The translations under genes were made by a program, and so were the position numbers. A stretch of 64,000 nt of DNA. It comes from Synechococcus sp. WH 7803 (GTDB taxonomy: Bacteria; Cyanobacteriota; Cyanobacteriia; PCC-6307; Cyanobiaceae). The stretch lies in contig CT971583.1 of the NCBI GenBank assembly GCA_000063505.1, positions 2,263,918 to 2,327,917 of the forward strand, written 5' to 3'. Positions within the stretch are counted from its first letter, which is position 1, and each line of letters begins with the position of its first letter. The notes beneath the pieces were generated by a model, which did no database searches, had not been told where the DNA came from, and saw only the letters and a list, made by a program, of their open reading frames with translations. Positions 25,338 through 37,502 of the stretch are shown here, in pieces.

Positions 25338-26468
25338 TTGTCTGAGAAGGCTCGAACGACGGGGAAAGCCCCGATCCGCTGGAGCGGCGGCAACGACTTG
25401 CTGCGTCTTTACCTCCAGGACATCGGCCGCGTCGATCTGCTCACCAGCGAAGAGGAAGTGACCCTCTCCCGCCAGGTTCAGCAGCGCGAGCGTCTACTCG
25501 TGCAGGAGCGTGATCTCAGCACCCGCATCGCCGCAATCCGGGTGCTGCTGGATCTCGAGGAACTGCAACAACGCGAAGCCAATCACATCAGCCACTGGCC
25601 AACCCGGCAGGAATGGGCCCGGGCGGCCGAGATGCCCCTGGTTGAACTCAACCGAGTGCTGAACGAGGGGTACACCCTCTGGGCGGAGGAGAGTGGTCTG
25701 GAGGCGAAGGAACTGCAACGCCGCCTGCGCGAAGGTCGCCGGGCCCGAGACCGGATGATCCAGGCCAATCTGCGCCTGGTGGTGGCCGTTGCCAAGAAAT
25801 ACCAACAGCGCGGAATGGAACTCCTGGATCTGGTGCAGGAGGGCACCCTCGGACTGGAGAGAGCCGTGGAGAAGTTTGATCCCACCCGCGGCTTTCGCTT
25901 CAGCACCTATGCCTACTGGTGGATTCGCCAGGGCATCACCCGGGCCATCGCCACCCAAAGCCGCACGATCCGGCTGCCGGTACACATCACCGAAAAGCTC
26001 AACCGGATCAAGCGTGTCCAGCAGGAGATCGCCAGTGAGCAGGGGCGTCTCGCCTCCGTGAGCGACCTGGCCAAAGAGCTTGGGGTCAGTGAAGACACGG
26101 TGCGCCAGACCCTGGCCAGAGTGCCCCGTTCGGTGTCGCTGGAGACCCGCGTGGGCAAAGACCAGGACACCCAGCTCGGAGACTTGCTCGAAGATGGGCA
26201 TGCGACACCAGAGCAGACCCTCACCCGAGACGCGCTCCACGATGACCTCGAACATCTGCTGGATGAGTTGAACCCGCGGGAAGCCGAGGTGATCCGCAGT
26301 CGCTTCGGACTGGAAGACGACACACCGCGCACCCTGGCCGAAATCGGCGAGGCCATGGCTCTCTCCCGCGAACGCGTGCGTCAGATCGAAACGCGCGCTC
26401 TGCTCAAACTGAGGCAACCCCAGCGCCGCTCCAAGGTGCGCGACTACATCCAGGGGCTGGATTCCTGA
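25338..26468 (+). CDS. RNA polymerase sigma factor, group 2 (RpoD-like, non-primary)
   Basis: This 376-aa sigma-70 family protein has region 1.2 (NDLLRLYLQDIGRVDLLT), region 2 (NLRLVVAVAKKYQQRGMELLDLVQEG, then FSTYAYWWIRQGITRA), region 3 and region 4.2 (LAEIGEAMALSRERVRQIE). It lacks the long N-terminal region 1.1 of the primary sigma factor, so it is a group 2 sigma factor of the cyanobacterial SigB-E type; the exact member cannot be decided. The start codon is TTG at 25338. It is flanked by aspS and dps, which suggests a stress-related context but does not prove it. Confidence 0.9.
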   Translation: MSEKARTTGKAPIRWSGGNDLLRLYLQDIGRVDLLTSEEEVTLSRQVQQRERLLVQERDLSTRIAAIRVLLDLEELQQREANHISHWPTRQEWARAAEMPLVELNRVLNEGYTLWAEESGLEAKELQRRLREGRRARDRMIQANLRLVVAVAKKYQQRGMELLDLVQEGTLGLERAVEKFDPTRGFRFSTYAYWWIRQGITRAIATQSRTIRLPVHITEKLNRIKRVQQEIASEQGRLASVSDLAKELGVSEDTVRQTLARVPRSVSLETRVGKDQDTQLGDLLEDGHATPEQTLTRDALHDDLEHLLDELNPREAEVIRSRFGLEDDTPRTLAEIGEAMALSRERVRQIETRALLKLRQPQRRSKVRDYIQGLDS

Positions 26469-26497
26469 GCTAGAAACGCCCTATCGCTGTTATCACC

Positions 26498-26980
26498 ATG
26501 GCCAGCACGCCTTCCATCAACATCGGGATCTCCGAAGCCCAACGCAACGAGATCGCCGAAGGGCTCAGCCGTTTGCTTGCCGATACCTACGTGCTCTACG
26601 GCAAAACCCACGGTTTCCACTGGAACGTGACCGGCCCCATGTTCAACACCCTGCACCTGATGTTCATGGAGCAGTACACCGAACTCTGGAATGCTCTCGA
26701 TGTGATCGCCGAGCGCATCCGGGCGCTGGGCGTGGTCGCACCCCACGGCGGCTCCACCCTGGCCGGCCTGGCTTCGATCAAGGAAGCCGAACAGAAACCG
26801 GCAGCGCTCGACATGGTGAGCGAGTTAGTGGCCGGCCACGAAGCCGTGGCCCGCACAGCCCGCAGCGTGTTCCCGCTGGTGGAAGCTGCCAGTGATGAAC
26901 CCACAGCCGATTTGCTCACCCAGCGCCTGCAGATCCACGAGAAAACCGCCTGGATGTTGCGCAGCCTGCTGGAGGGTTGA
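26498..26980 (+). CDS. dps: Dps-family ferritin-like protein
   Basis: This 160-aa four-helix ferritin-like protein oxidises and stores iron and may protect DNA. The ferroxidase-site signature is visible: [25 protein letters not shown] supplies His and Asp/Glu ligands, and [16 protein letters not shown] follows. It is preceded by the sigma factor gene with a 29-nt gap and may be co-transcribed with it. The length and signature place it in the Dps group rather than bacterioferritin. Confidence 0.92.
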   Translation: MASTPSINIGISEAQRNEIAEGLSRLLADTYVLYGKTHGFHWNVTGPMFNTLHLMFMEQYTELWNALDVIAERIRALGVVAPHGGSTLAGLASIKEAEQKPAALDMVSELVAGHEAVARTARSVFPLVEAASDEPTADLLTQRLQIHEKTAWMLRSLLEG

Positions 26981-27023
26981 GCCGGAGGGGGGTCCTCAGC
27001 CCTTGGGGTGCTCGGTACATTGA

Positions 27024-29296
<2,273 letters not shown>

Positions 29297-29335
29297 GCCG
29301 ATACAACCGGCAGGTCATCAACTCCAGATGCCCCG

Positions 29336-29923
29336 ATGCGCGTGGCCCTGCTCATGGCCCTGATGCTGGCCAGCGGCCAGGGGCAGCTCGGGCACGCACA
29401 ACCGCAGCCCCCGCAACGGGTGCCGAAGCGCACAGGGGTCTCCAACCTGGCGCTACTGCGTTCCGCGCGGCCCCGGCAACTGCCTCCTTCCCACAGACCC
29501 TTCCGGCCGGGGGAGTCGCTGCAGCTCCGATACCCCCTCGCGCAGCGCGCTGACGAAGGGCAGCCCTATGGCTGGCGTTATTCAGAGCAGCGCCAGCGTT
29601 GGCGCATGCACGTTGGGCACGATCTGATCGCTCCGGCTGCCACACCCGTGCTCGCCATGCTCTCCGGCCGGGTGCATCTGGCCCAGACGATCAGTGGCTA
29701 TGGCCTCACGATTCTGATCGAGCACGGCCGGGGCTGGCAGACGGTGTACGCCCACCTGCAAACAGCAAGTGTGCAACCCGGTCAGCTCGTGCGGGCCGGC
29801 GAACGCATCGGCCACGTTGGCCGCAGCGGATCAGCCAGCACCGACCATCTGCACGTGGAACTGCGACGCCTGCAGGGACGGCAGGCCTACGCCCTGGATC
29901 TTGCCCCGCTTCTGCCCCGCTAG
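29336..29923 (+). CDS. M23-family (LytM-like) peptidase, exported
   Basis: This 195-aa protein has a hydrophobic N-terminal leader ending near GHAQPQ, so export is likely. The M23 zinc motifs are HVGHDLIAP (H-x3-D) and DHLHVEL (H-x-H), with YGLTILIEHG and VYAHLQ between them and GHVGRSG just before the last. Proteins of this class cut peptidoglycan cross-links or act as activators. It lies directly upstream of the PPIase and type I exporter genes and could remodel the wall for the secretion machine, which is inference. Confidence 0.85.
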   Translation: MRVALLMALMLASGQGQLGHAQPQPPQRVPKRTGVSNLALLRSARPRQLPPSHRPFRPGESLQLRYPLAQRADEGQPYGWRYSEQRQRWRMHVGHDLIAPAATPVLAMLSGRVHLAQTISGYGLTILIEHGRGWQTVYAHLQTASVQPGQLVRAGERIGHVGRSGSASTDHLHVELRRLQGRQAYALDLAPLLPR

Positions 29924-29932
29924 GTTCTGCCC

Positions 29933-30676
29933 ATGGATGATCTCCAGCCAGCCGTTCAGGCCTCCCTCGCCGCCCTCGGTGCGGACACCCTCGATCTGCT
30001 TCGCCGCAGCGACCTCCTGCACTCGCTGGTACGCCGCCAGTTGATGGAACAGGCAACCGCAGAGCTCACCCCACCGGATGAGCTGGTGAAGAAGGCGCTG
30101 ATCAACCATTGCCGGCAGGAGCAACTCCAAGACGAAGCCGCCCTGAACAACTGGCTCGAGGAGCGCCACCTGAGCAGGGAGGAATTGCTCCATCAACTCA
30201 GCCTGCCCCTGAAATTATCCAAGCTGTCTCTCGACTGGTTCGGGCTTCAGGCCGAGGCGCGTTTTCTGCAGCGCAAAGAAGCCTTGGATCAGGCGACCTA
30301 CAGCCTGCTGCGCGTGAAAGACTCCGGCATGGCCCATGAGCTGTATCTGCAGCTGGAAGCTGGGGAAGCCAGTTTTGAAAGCCTGGCCAAGGATCACAGT
30401 GAGGGGCCTGAAAAAAGCAGCAGTGGTCGGGTCGGGCCTGCCAGCCTGATGCGGGCCCATCCCCTACTGCGCACGGTTTTGCGCACAGCCACACCCGGCG
30501 TGGTGCTGGAGCCCATGCTGATTGAACAGTGGTGGGTGGTCACCCGCCTGGAGGAGCGCCACGAAGCCAGCTTCGACGAAACCATGCGTCAGCGCATGGC
30601 GGCGGAGCTGCTTCAGAACTGGTTGCAGATTGAGACGAAGTCAGTCATGACAACGCTCTTAATTCCGCAAGAATAA
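29933..30676 (+). CDS. Parvulin-like peptidyl-prolyl isomerase linked to type I secretion
   Basis: This 247-aa protein has an N-terminal helical region of about 120 residues and a C-terminal parvulin-like domain (YSLLRVKDSGMAHELYLQL, ASFESLAKDHSEGPEKSSSGRVGP, EPMLIEQWWVVTRLEER). No signal peptide is visible. Similar genes sit beside RTX-type type I exporter genes in cyanobacteria. Its stop (30674-30676) is in the same reading frame as the exporter gene that follows, with 7 codons between the stop and the nearest CTG. Confidence 0.8.
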   Translation: MDDLQPAVQASLAALGADTLDLLRRSDLLHSLVRRQLMEQATAELTPPDELVKKALINHCRQEQLQDEAALNNWLEERHLSREELLHQLSLPLKLSKLSLDWFGLQAEARFLQRKEALDQATYSLLRVKDSGMAHELYLQLEAGEASFESLAKDHSEGPEKSSSGRVGPASLMRAHPLLRTVLRTATPGVVLEPMLIEQWWVVTRLEERHEASFDETMRQRMAAELLQNWLQIETKSVMTTLLIPQE

Positions 30677-30697
30677 AAGCGCTGCAACCTCTTCACC

Positions 30698-33649
30698 CTG
30701 GAACCCGCAACGTCAAACGGACTCGGTGCCCTGCGCGCCAAATTTCTGGAGCTGGGGGAAGCACAGCGCTACGAGCTCGGCCAACCGCTCTGCGAAAGCC
30801 GCTTCATCCCCGGTCAGGTTCTCCTGATCGAAAGCGGCAATGCCAGGCTGCTCGGTGAGCAGGGCGGTCGCCTCAGCACTCTGGCGAAACTGGAAGCCGG
30901 CAGTGTGATCGGTGTGGCCTCGCTGCTGCGCGGTGCCGGCTGTGAAGACGTCCGCGCCGCGTCGGAGCTGATTGCACGCAGCCTGAGCGATGACCAGATT
31001 CTCGAGCTGATGCAAGGCGACGCTGCCGTTGCCGCCAGCTGCCGTCATCACCTCTGGGAAGCGGAGCTCGCTGCTCTGCTGCAGAGCTTGCTGAACCAGT
31101 CCCCCAAGCAATCCCGCCCCCTCAGCAGCTGGCTGCGTGAACTGCTGCCATTGGCCCACATCCTCGAGGCCTCCGATCGCGCAGCGGTGCAATCAGCACT
31201 GAGCGCGCAGAAGCGCCTGTTCCTCTCCAGCAGCCCAGAGAATCCAGATCTCGCTGCCAGCGGCGATGAACTGCGGGACGCTGACGCGATCGCAGCCCTT
31301 CCAGCGGACCGCCACGGCTGGCCCCTGCGCCTGATTGCCCTTCCAGCAACAGCGTTGCAGGACCTTGAGGCCGATGCTGCAGCTGACGATGTGCTCGAAG
31401 CGGAGGTGGTCAGTCCATCCCCAGGCAGCGCCCTGAGCCGAAGCGACATCCCCCAGGCTCCCCTGCGCCCGCCGGTCAGCCGCTTCAATCAACCAGGCAC
31501 GGACAACCGCGATTTCTTCGTGGCGGGCGAGGGGGTGGTGGAGGAGACCCTGGCCTGTTTCCAGATGCTCACGAAGCTGATGAAGCTTCCGTTCCGGCGT
31601 GATGCCATCGAGCGGGTGCTGCGCGATCAGCTGCGCCGGGGACAAACCCCCACCCTCAGGCTTTGCGGACAGATCGCTGCAGGGCTGGGGCTGCATGTCT
31701 CTGGCGCCAAGGTGGCCGCTCGGATGGGACTGCGCCTGCAAACTCCCACCCTGGTGCCCTGGGGTGACGCGTTTGCCCTCGCTGTTCGCAGCGATCAACG
31801 CGGACTGGTGCTCGCTTCCCCCAGCCAGGGATTCGTGGAACTGGATGCCGAGCAACTCGACACCGCATTCCCCGAAGGCATCGATTTGCTGCTGCTGGAT
31901 CGCACCAGCACCACACCGGAGCAGACCTTCGGCCCGTCCTGGTTCTGGCCAGCCCTGAAGCGCTACCGCGGAGTGCTGATCCAGGTGTTGACCGCCAGCT
32001 TCGTGGTGCAGCTGTTCACCCTGGCCAACCCACTGCTGATTCAGGTGATCATCGACAAGGTGATCTCTCAACGCAGCCTGGACACCCTGCAGGTGCTGGG
32101 CTTTGCCCTGGTGGCCGTCACCCTGCTGGAGGGGGTTCTCGGCAGTTTGAAAACCTATCTGTTCTCAGAAACCACCAATCGCATCGACCAGCGACTGGGT
32201 GCGGAGGTGATCGACCACCTGTTACGCCTTCCCCTCGGCTATTTCGACCGGCGCCCGGTGGGTGAGCTCGGGTCGCGGATCAGTGAGCTGGAGAAGATCC
32301 GCAACTTCCTCACCGGCCAGGCCCTCACCACCGTTCTGGATGCAGCGTTCTCGCTGATCTACATCGTGGTGATGCTGATTTACAGCTGGCTTCTCACCCT
32401 GATCGCCCTGGCGGTTCTGCCCATCCAGGTGGGACTCACCTTGCTGGGAGCCCCACTGTTCCGGCGCCAGTACCGCAAGGCCGCCGAGGCCAACGCCTCC
32501 ACCCAAAGCCATTTGGTTGAGGTGCTCACCGGAATCCAAACGGTGAAAAGTCAGAACGTGGAAATGATCAGCCGCTGGACCTGGCAGGAGCGCTACGGCA
32601 AGTACATCAGCCGCAGTTTCGAAAAGACCATTACCGGCACGGCCCTGAGCCAGACCTCCCAGGTGCTCCAGAAGATCTCCCAGCTGCTTGTGCTGTGGGT
32701 GGGCGCCACCCTGGTGCTGTCTGGCGATCTCACCCTTGGTCAGCTGATCGCCTTCCGCATCATCTCCGGCTACGTCACCCAACCACTGCTGCGCCTGTCC
32801 TCGATCTGGCAAACGATCCAGGAACTGCGGGTGAGTTTTGAGCGCCTGGCGGATGTGATCGACACCCCTCAGGAATCAGACGATCAGGACAAAGCCAAGG
32901 TGCCCCTGCCGCCGATCGAGGGCGCCGTGAGCTTCGACAACCTCTCGTTCGGCTTCAGTCCCGGCACACCACCGGTGCTCCACGACGTTTCCTTGCAGAT
33001 CAAAGCCGGCACCTTCGTGGGGATCGTGGGACAGAGCGGCAGCGGCAAAAGCACCCTGATGAAGTTGCTTCCGCGGCTGTATTCACCGGACCAGGGCCGC
33101 ATCCTGATCGACGGCTATGACATCGACAAAGTGGAGCTGTATTCGCTGCGTCGTCAGATCGGCATCGTTCCCCAGGATCCCCTGTTGTTCTCAGGCAACG
33201 TGAACGAGAACATCGCCCTGACCCAACCGGATGCCTCCAGTGAAGAGATCGTGCTGGCCGCAAAAGTGGCCTGTGCCCACGATTTCATCATGGAACTGCC
33301 TGCCGGTTACAGCACACCGGTGGGCGAGCGGGGCGCCTCCCTCAGCGGTGGCCAACGCCAGCGGATTGCCATCGCCCGAACCCTGCTGGCCAATCCCAAG
33401 CTGCTGGTGATGGACGAAGCCACCAGCGCCCTCGACTACGAAACCGAACGCAAGGTGTGCGACAACCTGATCCAGGCCCTGCACGATTGCACCGTTTTCT
33501 TCATCACCCACCGTCTGTCCACCGTGCGCCGGGCCGACCTGATTGTGGTGATGCACCAAGGAGCCGTGGTGGAACAGGGAACTCACGATGAATTGATGGA
33601 CCGTCGCGGTCGTTACTACGCCCTTTATCGCCAGCAGGAGGCCAGCTGA
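30698..33649 (+). CDS. Type I secretion ABC exporter with N-terminal cNMP-binding domain and degenerate C39 domain
   Basis: This HlyB-like exporter of about 980 aa first has a cNMP-binding-like domain (RYELGQPLCESRFIPGQVLLIESG, then EAGSVIGVASLLRG). Next come a linker, a C39-like peptidase domain without a convincing catalytic His (WGDAFALAV), a six-helix membrane domain, and an ATPase with GQSGSGKST, LSGGQRQR and LLVMDEATSALD. The start is odd. No ATG, GTG or TTG lies in frame between the upstream stop and GTG 30905, which would cut the cNMP domain in half. I use CTG 30698 as a placeholder. It is followed 1 nt later by the HlyD adaptor. Confidence 0.85.
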   Translation: MEPATSNGLGALRAKFLELGEAQRYELGQPLCESRFIPGQVLLIESGNARLLGEQGGRLSTLAKLEAGSVIGVASLLRGAGCEDVRAASELIARSLSDDQILELMQGDAAVAASCRHHLWEAELAALLQSLLNQSPKQSRPLSSWLRELLPLAHILEASDRAAVQSALSAQKRLFLSSSPENPDLAASGDELRDADAIAALPADRHGWPLRLIALPATALQDLEADAAADDVLEAEVVSPSPGSALSRSDIPQAPLRPPVSRFNQPGTDNRDFFVAGEGVVEETLACFQMLTKLMKLPFRRDAIERVLRDQLRRGQTPTLRLCGQIAAGLGLHVSGAKVAARMGLRLQTPTLVPWGDAFALAVRSDQRGLVLASPSQGFVELDAEQLDTAFPEGIDLLLLDRTSTTPEQTFGPSWFWPALKRYRGVLIQVLTASFVVQLFTLANPLLIQVIIDKVISQRSLDTLQVLGFALVAVTLLEGVLGSLKTYLFSETTNRIDQRLGAEVIDHLLRLPLGYFDRRPVGELGSRISELEKIRNFLTGQALTTVLDAAFSLIYIVVMLIYSWLLTLIALAVLPIQVGLTLLGAPLFRRQYRKAAEANASTQSHLVEVLTGIQTVKSQNVEMISRWTWQERYGKYISRSFEKTITGTALSQTSQVLQKISQLLVLWVGATLVLSGDLTLGQLIAFRIISGYVTQPLLRLSSIWQTIQELRVSFERLADVIDTPQESDDQDKAKVPLPPIEGAVSFDNLSFGFSPGTPPVLHDVSLQIKAGTFVGIVGQSGSGKSTLMKLLPRLYSPDQGRILIDGYDIDKVELYSLRRQIGIVPQDPLLFSGNVNENIALTQPDASSEEIVLAAKVACAHDFIMELPAGYSTPVGERGASLSGGQRQRIAIARTLLANPKLLVMDEATSALDYETERKVCDNLIQALHDCTVFFITHRLSTVRRADLIVVMHQGAVVEQGTHDELMDRRGRYYALYRQQEAS

Positions 33650-33650
33650 G

Positions 33651-34904
33651 ATGACCATGAATCCGAACAACGGACCGGACGATCAGGAGCAGTCCAGCCC
33701 CGCCGGGAAGCTGGTGAAGCAGGCCCGCTCAGCCCTTGAAAGCCGCATCACCACAATTTCCGACCAGGAAAACGTGCTGCAGCAAAGCCGCTTCTGGATG
33801 AAGACGGTGACCTGGACCCTGATTGGCACCACCGCACTGGGCATTGGCTGGCTCGCCGTTGCCCGCACTGAGGAAGTGGTGGTGGCCACAGGCAAACTGG
33901 AACCGGTGGGCAACGTGAAAGACGTGCGCATTCCTCCCGGTGGCGTGGTGGAAGAGATCCTGGTGAAGAGTGGCCAGCGGGTGAGCAAAGGCCAGGCCTT
34001 GATCCGCCTCGATCAGGAAAGTACCGCTGAACAGCTGAAATCACTCACCCAAGGACTGGAGGAAAAAACCACCCAAATCGGTCAGAAGGAGCAGCAGTTG
34101 CAGCTCAAGAAACTGGAGCGTGTTCGCACCGAAGAGCTGAACCGGGAGCAGATCGCCACAACCCAAGCGAATCTTGCATTGGAGCAGGAGATCCTCTCGC
34201 GCCTGGAAAGCCTGGCCAAGGAGGGCGGCATCCAAGACATTCAATACCTGCAGCAGCGCAACAAGGTGCAGGAGCTCAAGGGTGAGCTCACCAAGCGGAA
34301 ACTGGATGGACGCCGCCAGATCAACCAGATCGATCAGCAGGTTGAACAACTCAATGCTGAGCTGGCGGGTCTGCGCAGTGAGCGGGCCCAACTGAACGCA
34401 AACCTCACCGATGTGCGGGTCACCAACAAAAACCAGACCCTGCGCGCACCGGTGGATGGAATCGTGTTTGATCTCAAACTCAACAACCCTGGGTTTGTCT
34501 CCCAGGCCATGTCTTCAGAAGTGGCCTTGAAGGTGGTTCCCTTCAACACCTTGGAAGCCGATGTGGAGATCCCCAGCAACAAGATCGGTTTCGTACGCCC
34601 TGGCCAACCGGCCGATATCAGCATCGATTCTTTCCCGGCCACAGACTTCGGCGTACTGGCTGGAACCGTGCAATCGGTTGGCTCGGATGCCTTGGCCCCT
34701 GACCCCCAGCAGATGCGTCAGGAATACACCTACCCAGCAGTGATCAAACTTGATAGCCAGCAACTCAAACTCAACGACGGCAAGGAATTGCCCCTGCAAG
34801 TGGGCATGTCGTTAACGGCCAATATCAAGTTGCGCAGCGTCAGCTATCTGCAGCTTCTGCTGAATACATTCCAAAGCAAGACCGATTCTCTGAGGCAGCT
34901 CTAA
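33651..34904 (+). CDS. HlyD-family membrane fusion protein
   Basis: This 417-aa periplasmic adaptor of a type I secretion system has one N-terminal membrane anchor (TVTWTLIGTTALGIGWLAVA), a lipoyl-like half (GKLEPVGNVKDVRIPPGGVV), a long coiled-coil hairpin (about residues 120-260, rich in Gln, Glu and Leu), the second lipoyl half (LRAPVDGIVFDLKL) and a C-terminal beta-domain. It is adjacent to the exporter ATPase (1-nt gap). The TolC-type outer membrane partner and the secreted substrate are not in the window. Confidence 0.9.
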   Translation: MTMNPNNGPDDQEQSSPAGKLVKQARSALESRITTISDQENVLQQSRFWMKTVTWTLIGTTALGIGWLAVARTEEVVVATGKLEPVGNVKDVRIPPGGVVEEILVKSGQRVSKGQALIRLDQESTAEQLKSLTQGLEEKTTQIGQKEQQLQLKKLERVRTEELNREQIATTQANLALEQEILSRLESLAKEGGIQDIQYLQQRNKVQELKGELTKRKLDGRRQINQIDQQVEQLNAELAGLRSERAQLNANLTDVRVTNKNQTLRAPVDGIVFDLKLNNPGFVSQAMSSEVALKVVPFNTLEADVEIPSNKIGFVRPGQPADISIDSFPATDFGVLAGTVQSVGSDALAPDPQQMRQEYTYPAVIKLDSQQLKLNDGKELPLQVGMSLTANIKLRSVSYLQLLLNTFQSKTDSLRQL

Positions 34905-34935
34905 GCCCTTCATTCACTGAGTCCAAAGGGAGCCT

Positions 34936-35478
34936 TCAACGTTGCACAGCCTTCTGCTGGCGGGTTTCCGCCTTCCAAAGGCGCCAACGCAATTCGGCAC
35001 CCTTTGGCAGATCCACCACGATCGGCCATGAGGGGTTGTAGGGCACCAGATAGGGCTGCAGGCCGAGGGAGAGGAACGAGCGTTTCTCGGGCGCACCCGG
35101 TGGGCAGGCTTTTTTGGTGCTGATCAGGCGCAACGGTCCCTTCACTTCAAACAGGGCCTTGCCCGATGCCTGGGGCAGCATGCGCATGGTCATCCCAGGA
35201 CCGGACAAGCGCTGAAGGTTGCAATCCAAGGTCACCTCCTCGCCCACGATCAACTGAATGCGCCAGTCGAGGGGATGGGCTGAAACCAACGGATCGCTGG
35301 TCTTGGGCAGCAGTCCGGATGGCTGGATCACCCAGCGCTGCAGGCCCGGTGCCGGTGCGGGATAGCCGCTCAGATCCAAGCGCGGGATGGCTGCCACAGG
35401 CGTCAGAGCACTCATCAGGATCACGGAGGCACCGGCACAAGCCCCGGAGATCGTCGTCAGAGACTGTGAGAACGCCAT
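34936..35478 (-). CDS. Ecotin-like serine protease inhibitor
   Basis: This 180-aa protein has an N-terminal signal peptide (hydrophobic stretch ending near TPVAA), so it should be periplasmic or outside. The mature part aligns by eye with E. coli ecotin: [10 protein letters not shown] matches VDCNLHRLGG, and [21 protein letters not shown] matches the conserved C-terminus. The disulfide Cys pair is kept. The inhibitory loop reads STKKACP where E. coli has STMMACP, so the predicted P1 residue is Lys instead of Met. The start ATG 35478 is preferred to GTG 35487. It is divergent from queC. Confidence 0.85.
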
Positions 35479-35511
35479 CGTCGACACCAGAACGGCAACA
35501 GAATGCCCAGC

Positions 35512-36192
35512 ATGACCGATTCAACCGCGATTGCCCTGCTCTCCGGAGGGCTCGACTCCGCCACTGCCGCTGCGCTAGCGCAGGAAGCCGGCTGTCGCGT
35601 GATCGGCCTGTCGTTCGATTACGGCCAGCGCCACCGCCGCGAACTGCAGGCGGCAGCAGCCATTGCTGAAGCCCTCAACCTGGCGGAGCACCACACGATC
35701 AGCGTGAACCTGGCGAGCTGGGGAGGGTCCTCGCTCACCGACAGCGCCCAAGCCCTTCCGGTTGATGGCGTGCAGGACGGGGTGATTCCCAGCACCTATG
35801 TGCCCGGCCGCAACACGGTGTTCATCAGCATCGGGCTGAGCCTGGCCGAAGCCCGCGGCGCCGATCGCCTGGTGCTGGGCGTCAATGCCGTGGACTACTC
35901 GGGGTACCCCGACTGCCGGCCGGACTACCTGGATGCCTTTCAGACCTTGGCGGATCTGAGCAGCAAGGTGGGCCGCGAAGGACGGGGCCCACGGCTGTGG
36001 GCACCACTGGTGGAGTGGAGCAAGCAAAAAATTGTGGAGGAAGCACTACGCCTGGGGGTCCCGATCGAACGCAGCTGGAGCTGTTACAGCGGCGGTGATC
36101 ACCCCTGCGGCGTGTGCGACAGCTGCCGGATCCGCGATGCCGCGCTGCAGGCTGCCGGTCGCCCTGATCTCTGCAGCAGCGCCAGCCGATGA
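35512..36192 (+). CDS. queC: 7-cyano-7-deazaguanine synthase
   Basis: This 226-aa ATP-dependent enzyme converts 7-carboxy-7-deazaguanine to preQ0 for queuosine tRNA modification. It has the PP-loop [33 protein letters not shown] and the zinc-binding Cys cluster [11 protein letters not shown] near the C-terminus. The start is ATG 35512; an in-frame ATG lies at 35503. The stop overlaps pabB (ATGA). Confidence 0.95.
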
Positions 36193-37502
36193 CACTGCTG
36201 CGCAAGCGCTTGCCCTGGCGTGAACCGGCTGACGTCGCCGCTGTTCTGGCCTGCCTCTACGGCGAGGAGGGCCTGATCTGGCTGGACGGCGATGGCGGCG
36301 AACTTGGCGGGCGCATCACCCTGGCGGCGGATCCACTGGAGCAGCACTGCTGCCGCGGCCTGCCTGGGGATCCTGAGGCCACCAACCCCTTTTCTGCCCT
36401 GCGGGAGCTGAGCCCAGGGCACTGGACGGGCTGGCTGAGTTACGACGCCGCCGCCTGGACCGAGCCTGGCAACCCCTGGAGCCGGGACCCGATGGCCAGC
36501 CTCTGGATCGCCCGCCACGATCCCGTTCTGCGCTTCGACCTGCAGGCCAGAGCGCTGCACCTGGAAGGCATCGACCCCTCCCGCCATGCGGCGATGGCGC
36601 ACCTGCTGGAAACCCAGCCCATCAAGACCACACCATCCGACGCCAGTGCGAAGCAGCCCCTGGGTTGCCGCTGGCACCGCCACAGCGACCGCGACGCCTT
36701 CAAGGCCGGGGTTCTGCGCATCCGTGAGCTGATCGCCAGCGGGGATCTCTTCCAGGCCAACCTCACCGCCTGTGCGAGTGCAACGCTCCCGGAACCCATG
36801 GGCAACCTGGCGCTCTACCAACGCTTGCGCGATCGATGCCCCGCCCCGTTCAGCGGTGTGCTGATCGGCAGTGGCGCCGCCGCCGGCGAGGCCGTGCTGT
36901 CCACCTCACCGGAGCGGTTTCTGGAAGTGATGCCGGATGGAGCCGTGCAAACCCGACCGATCAAGGGCACCCGTCCACGCCATCCCGATCCACACATCGA
37001 CGATGACCTGGCGGCCGAGCTGGTGTGCAGCGCCAAAGACCGCGCTGAGAACGTGATGATCGTGGATCTGCTGCGCAACGATCTCGGCCGGGTGTGCGTG
37101 CCGGGATCCGTGCAAGTGCCCGATCTGGTGCGCCTGGAGAGTTATGCACGGGTGCATCACCTCACCTCAGTGGTGACCGGGCAGTTGCGCGCTGGCAGCA
37201 CCTGGGTGGATCTGCTGGAAGCCAGCTGGCCGGGGGGCTCGATCACAGGCGCTCCCAAGCTGCGCGCCTGCCAGCGCCTGCAGGAGTTGGAGCCTCTGGG
37301 CCGTGGCCCCTACTGCGGCTCGATCCTGCACATCGACTGGGATGGCCGCTTCGACAGCAACATCCTGATCCGCACCCTGCTGCGCAAAAACGCTGACCTG
37401 CGCTTGCATGCCGGCTGCGGCATCGTGGCCGACTCCGATCCTGAGGCGGAAGCCGAGGAACTCGACTGGAAACTGCTGCCCCTGCTGGAGGCGCTGGCAT
37501 GA
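36189..37502 (+). CDS. pabB: Aminodeoxychorismate synthase component I (PabB-like)
   Basis: This 437-aa chorismate-binding enzyme makes 4-amino-4-deoxychorismate, a folate precursor. It has [58 protein letters not shown] and the C-terminal [11 protein letters not shown]. The neighbour pabC supports the PabB assignment over anthranilate synthase TrpE. The gene overlaps queC and pabC by 4 nt each. Confidence 0.9.
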
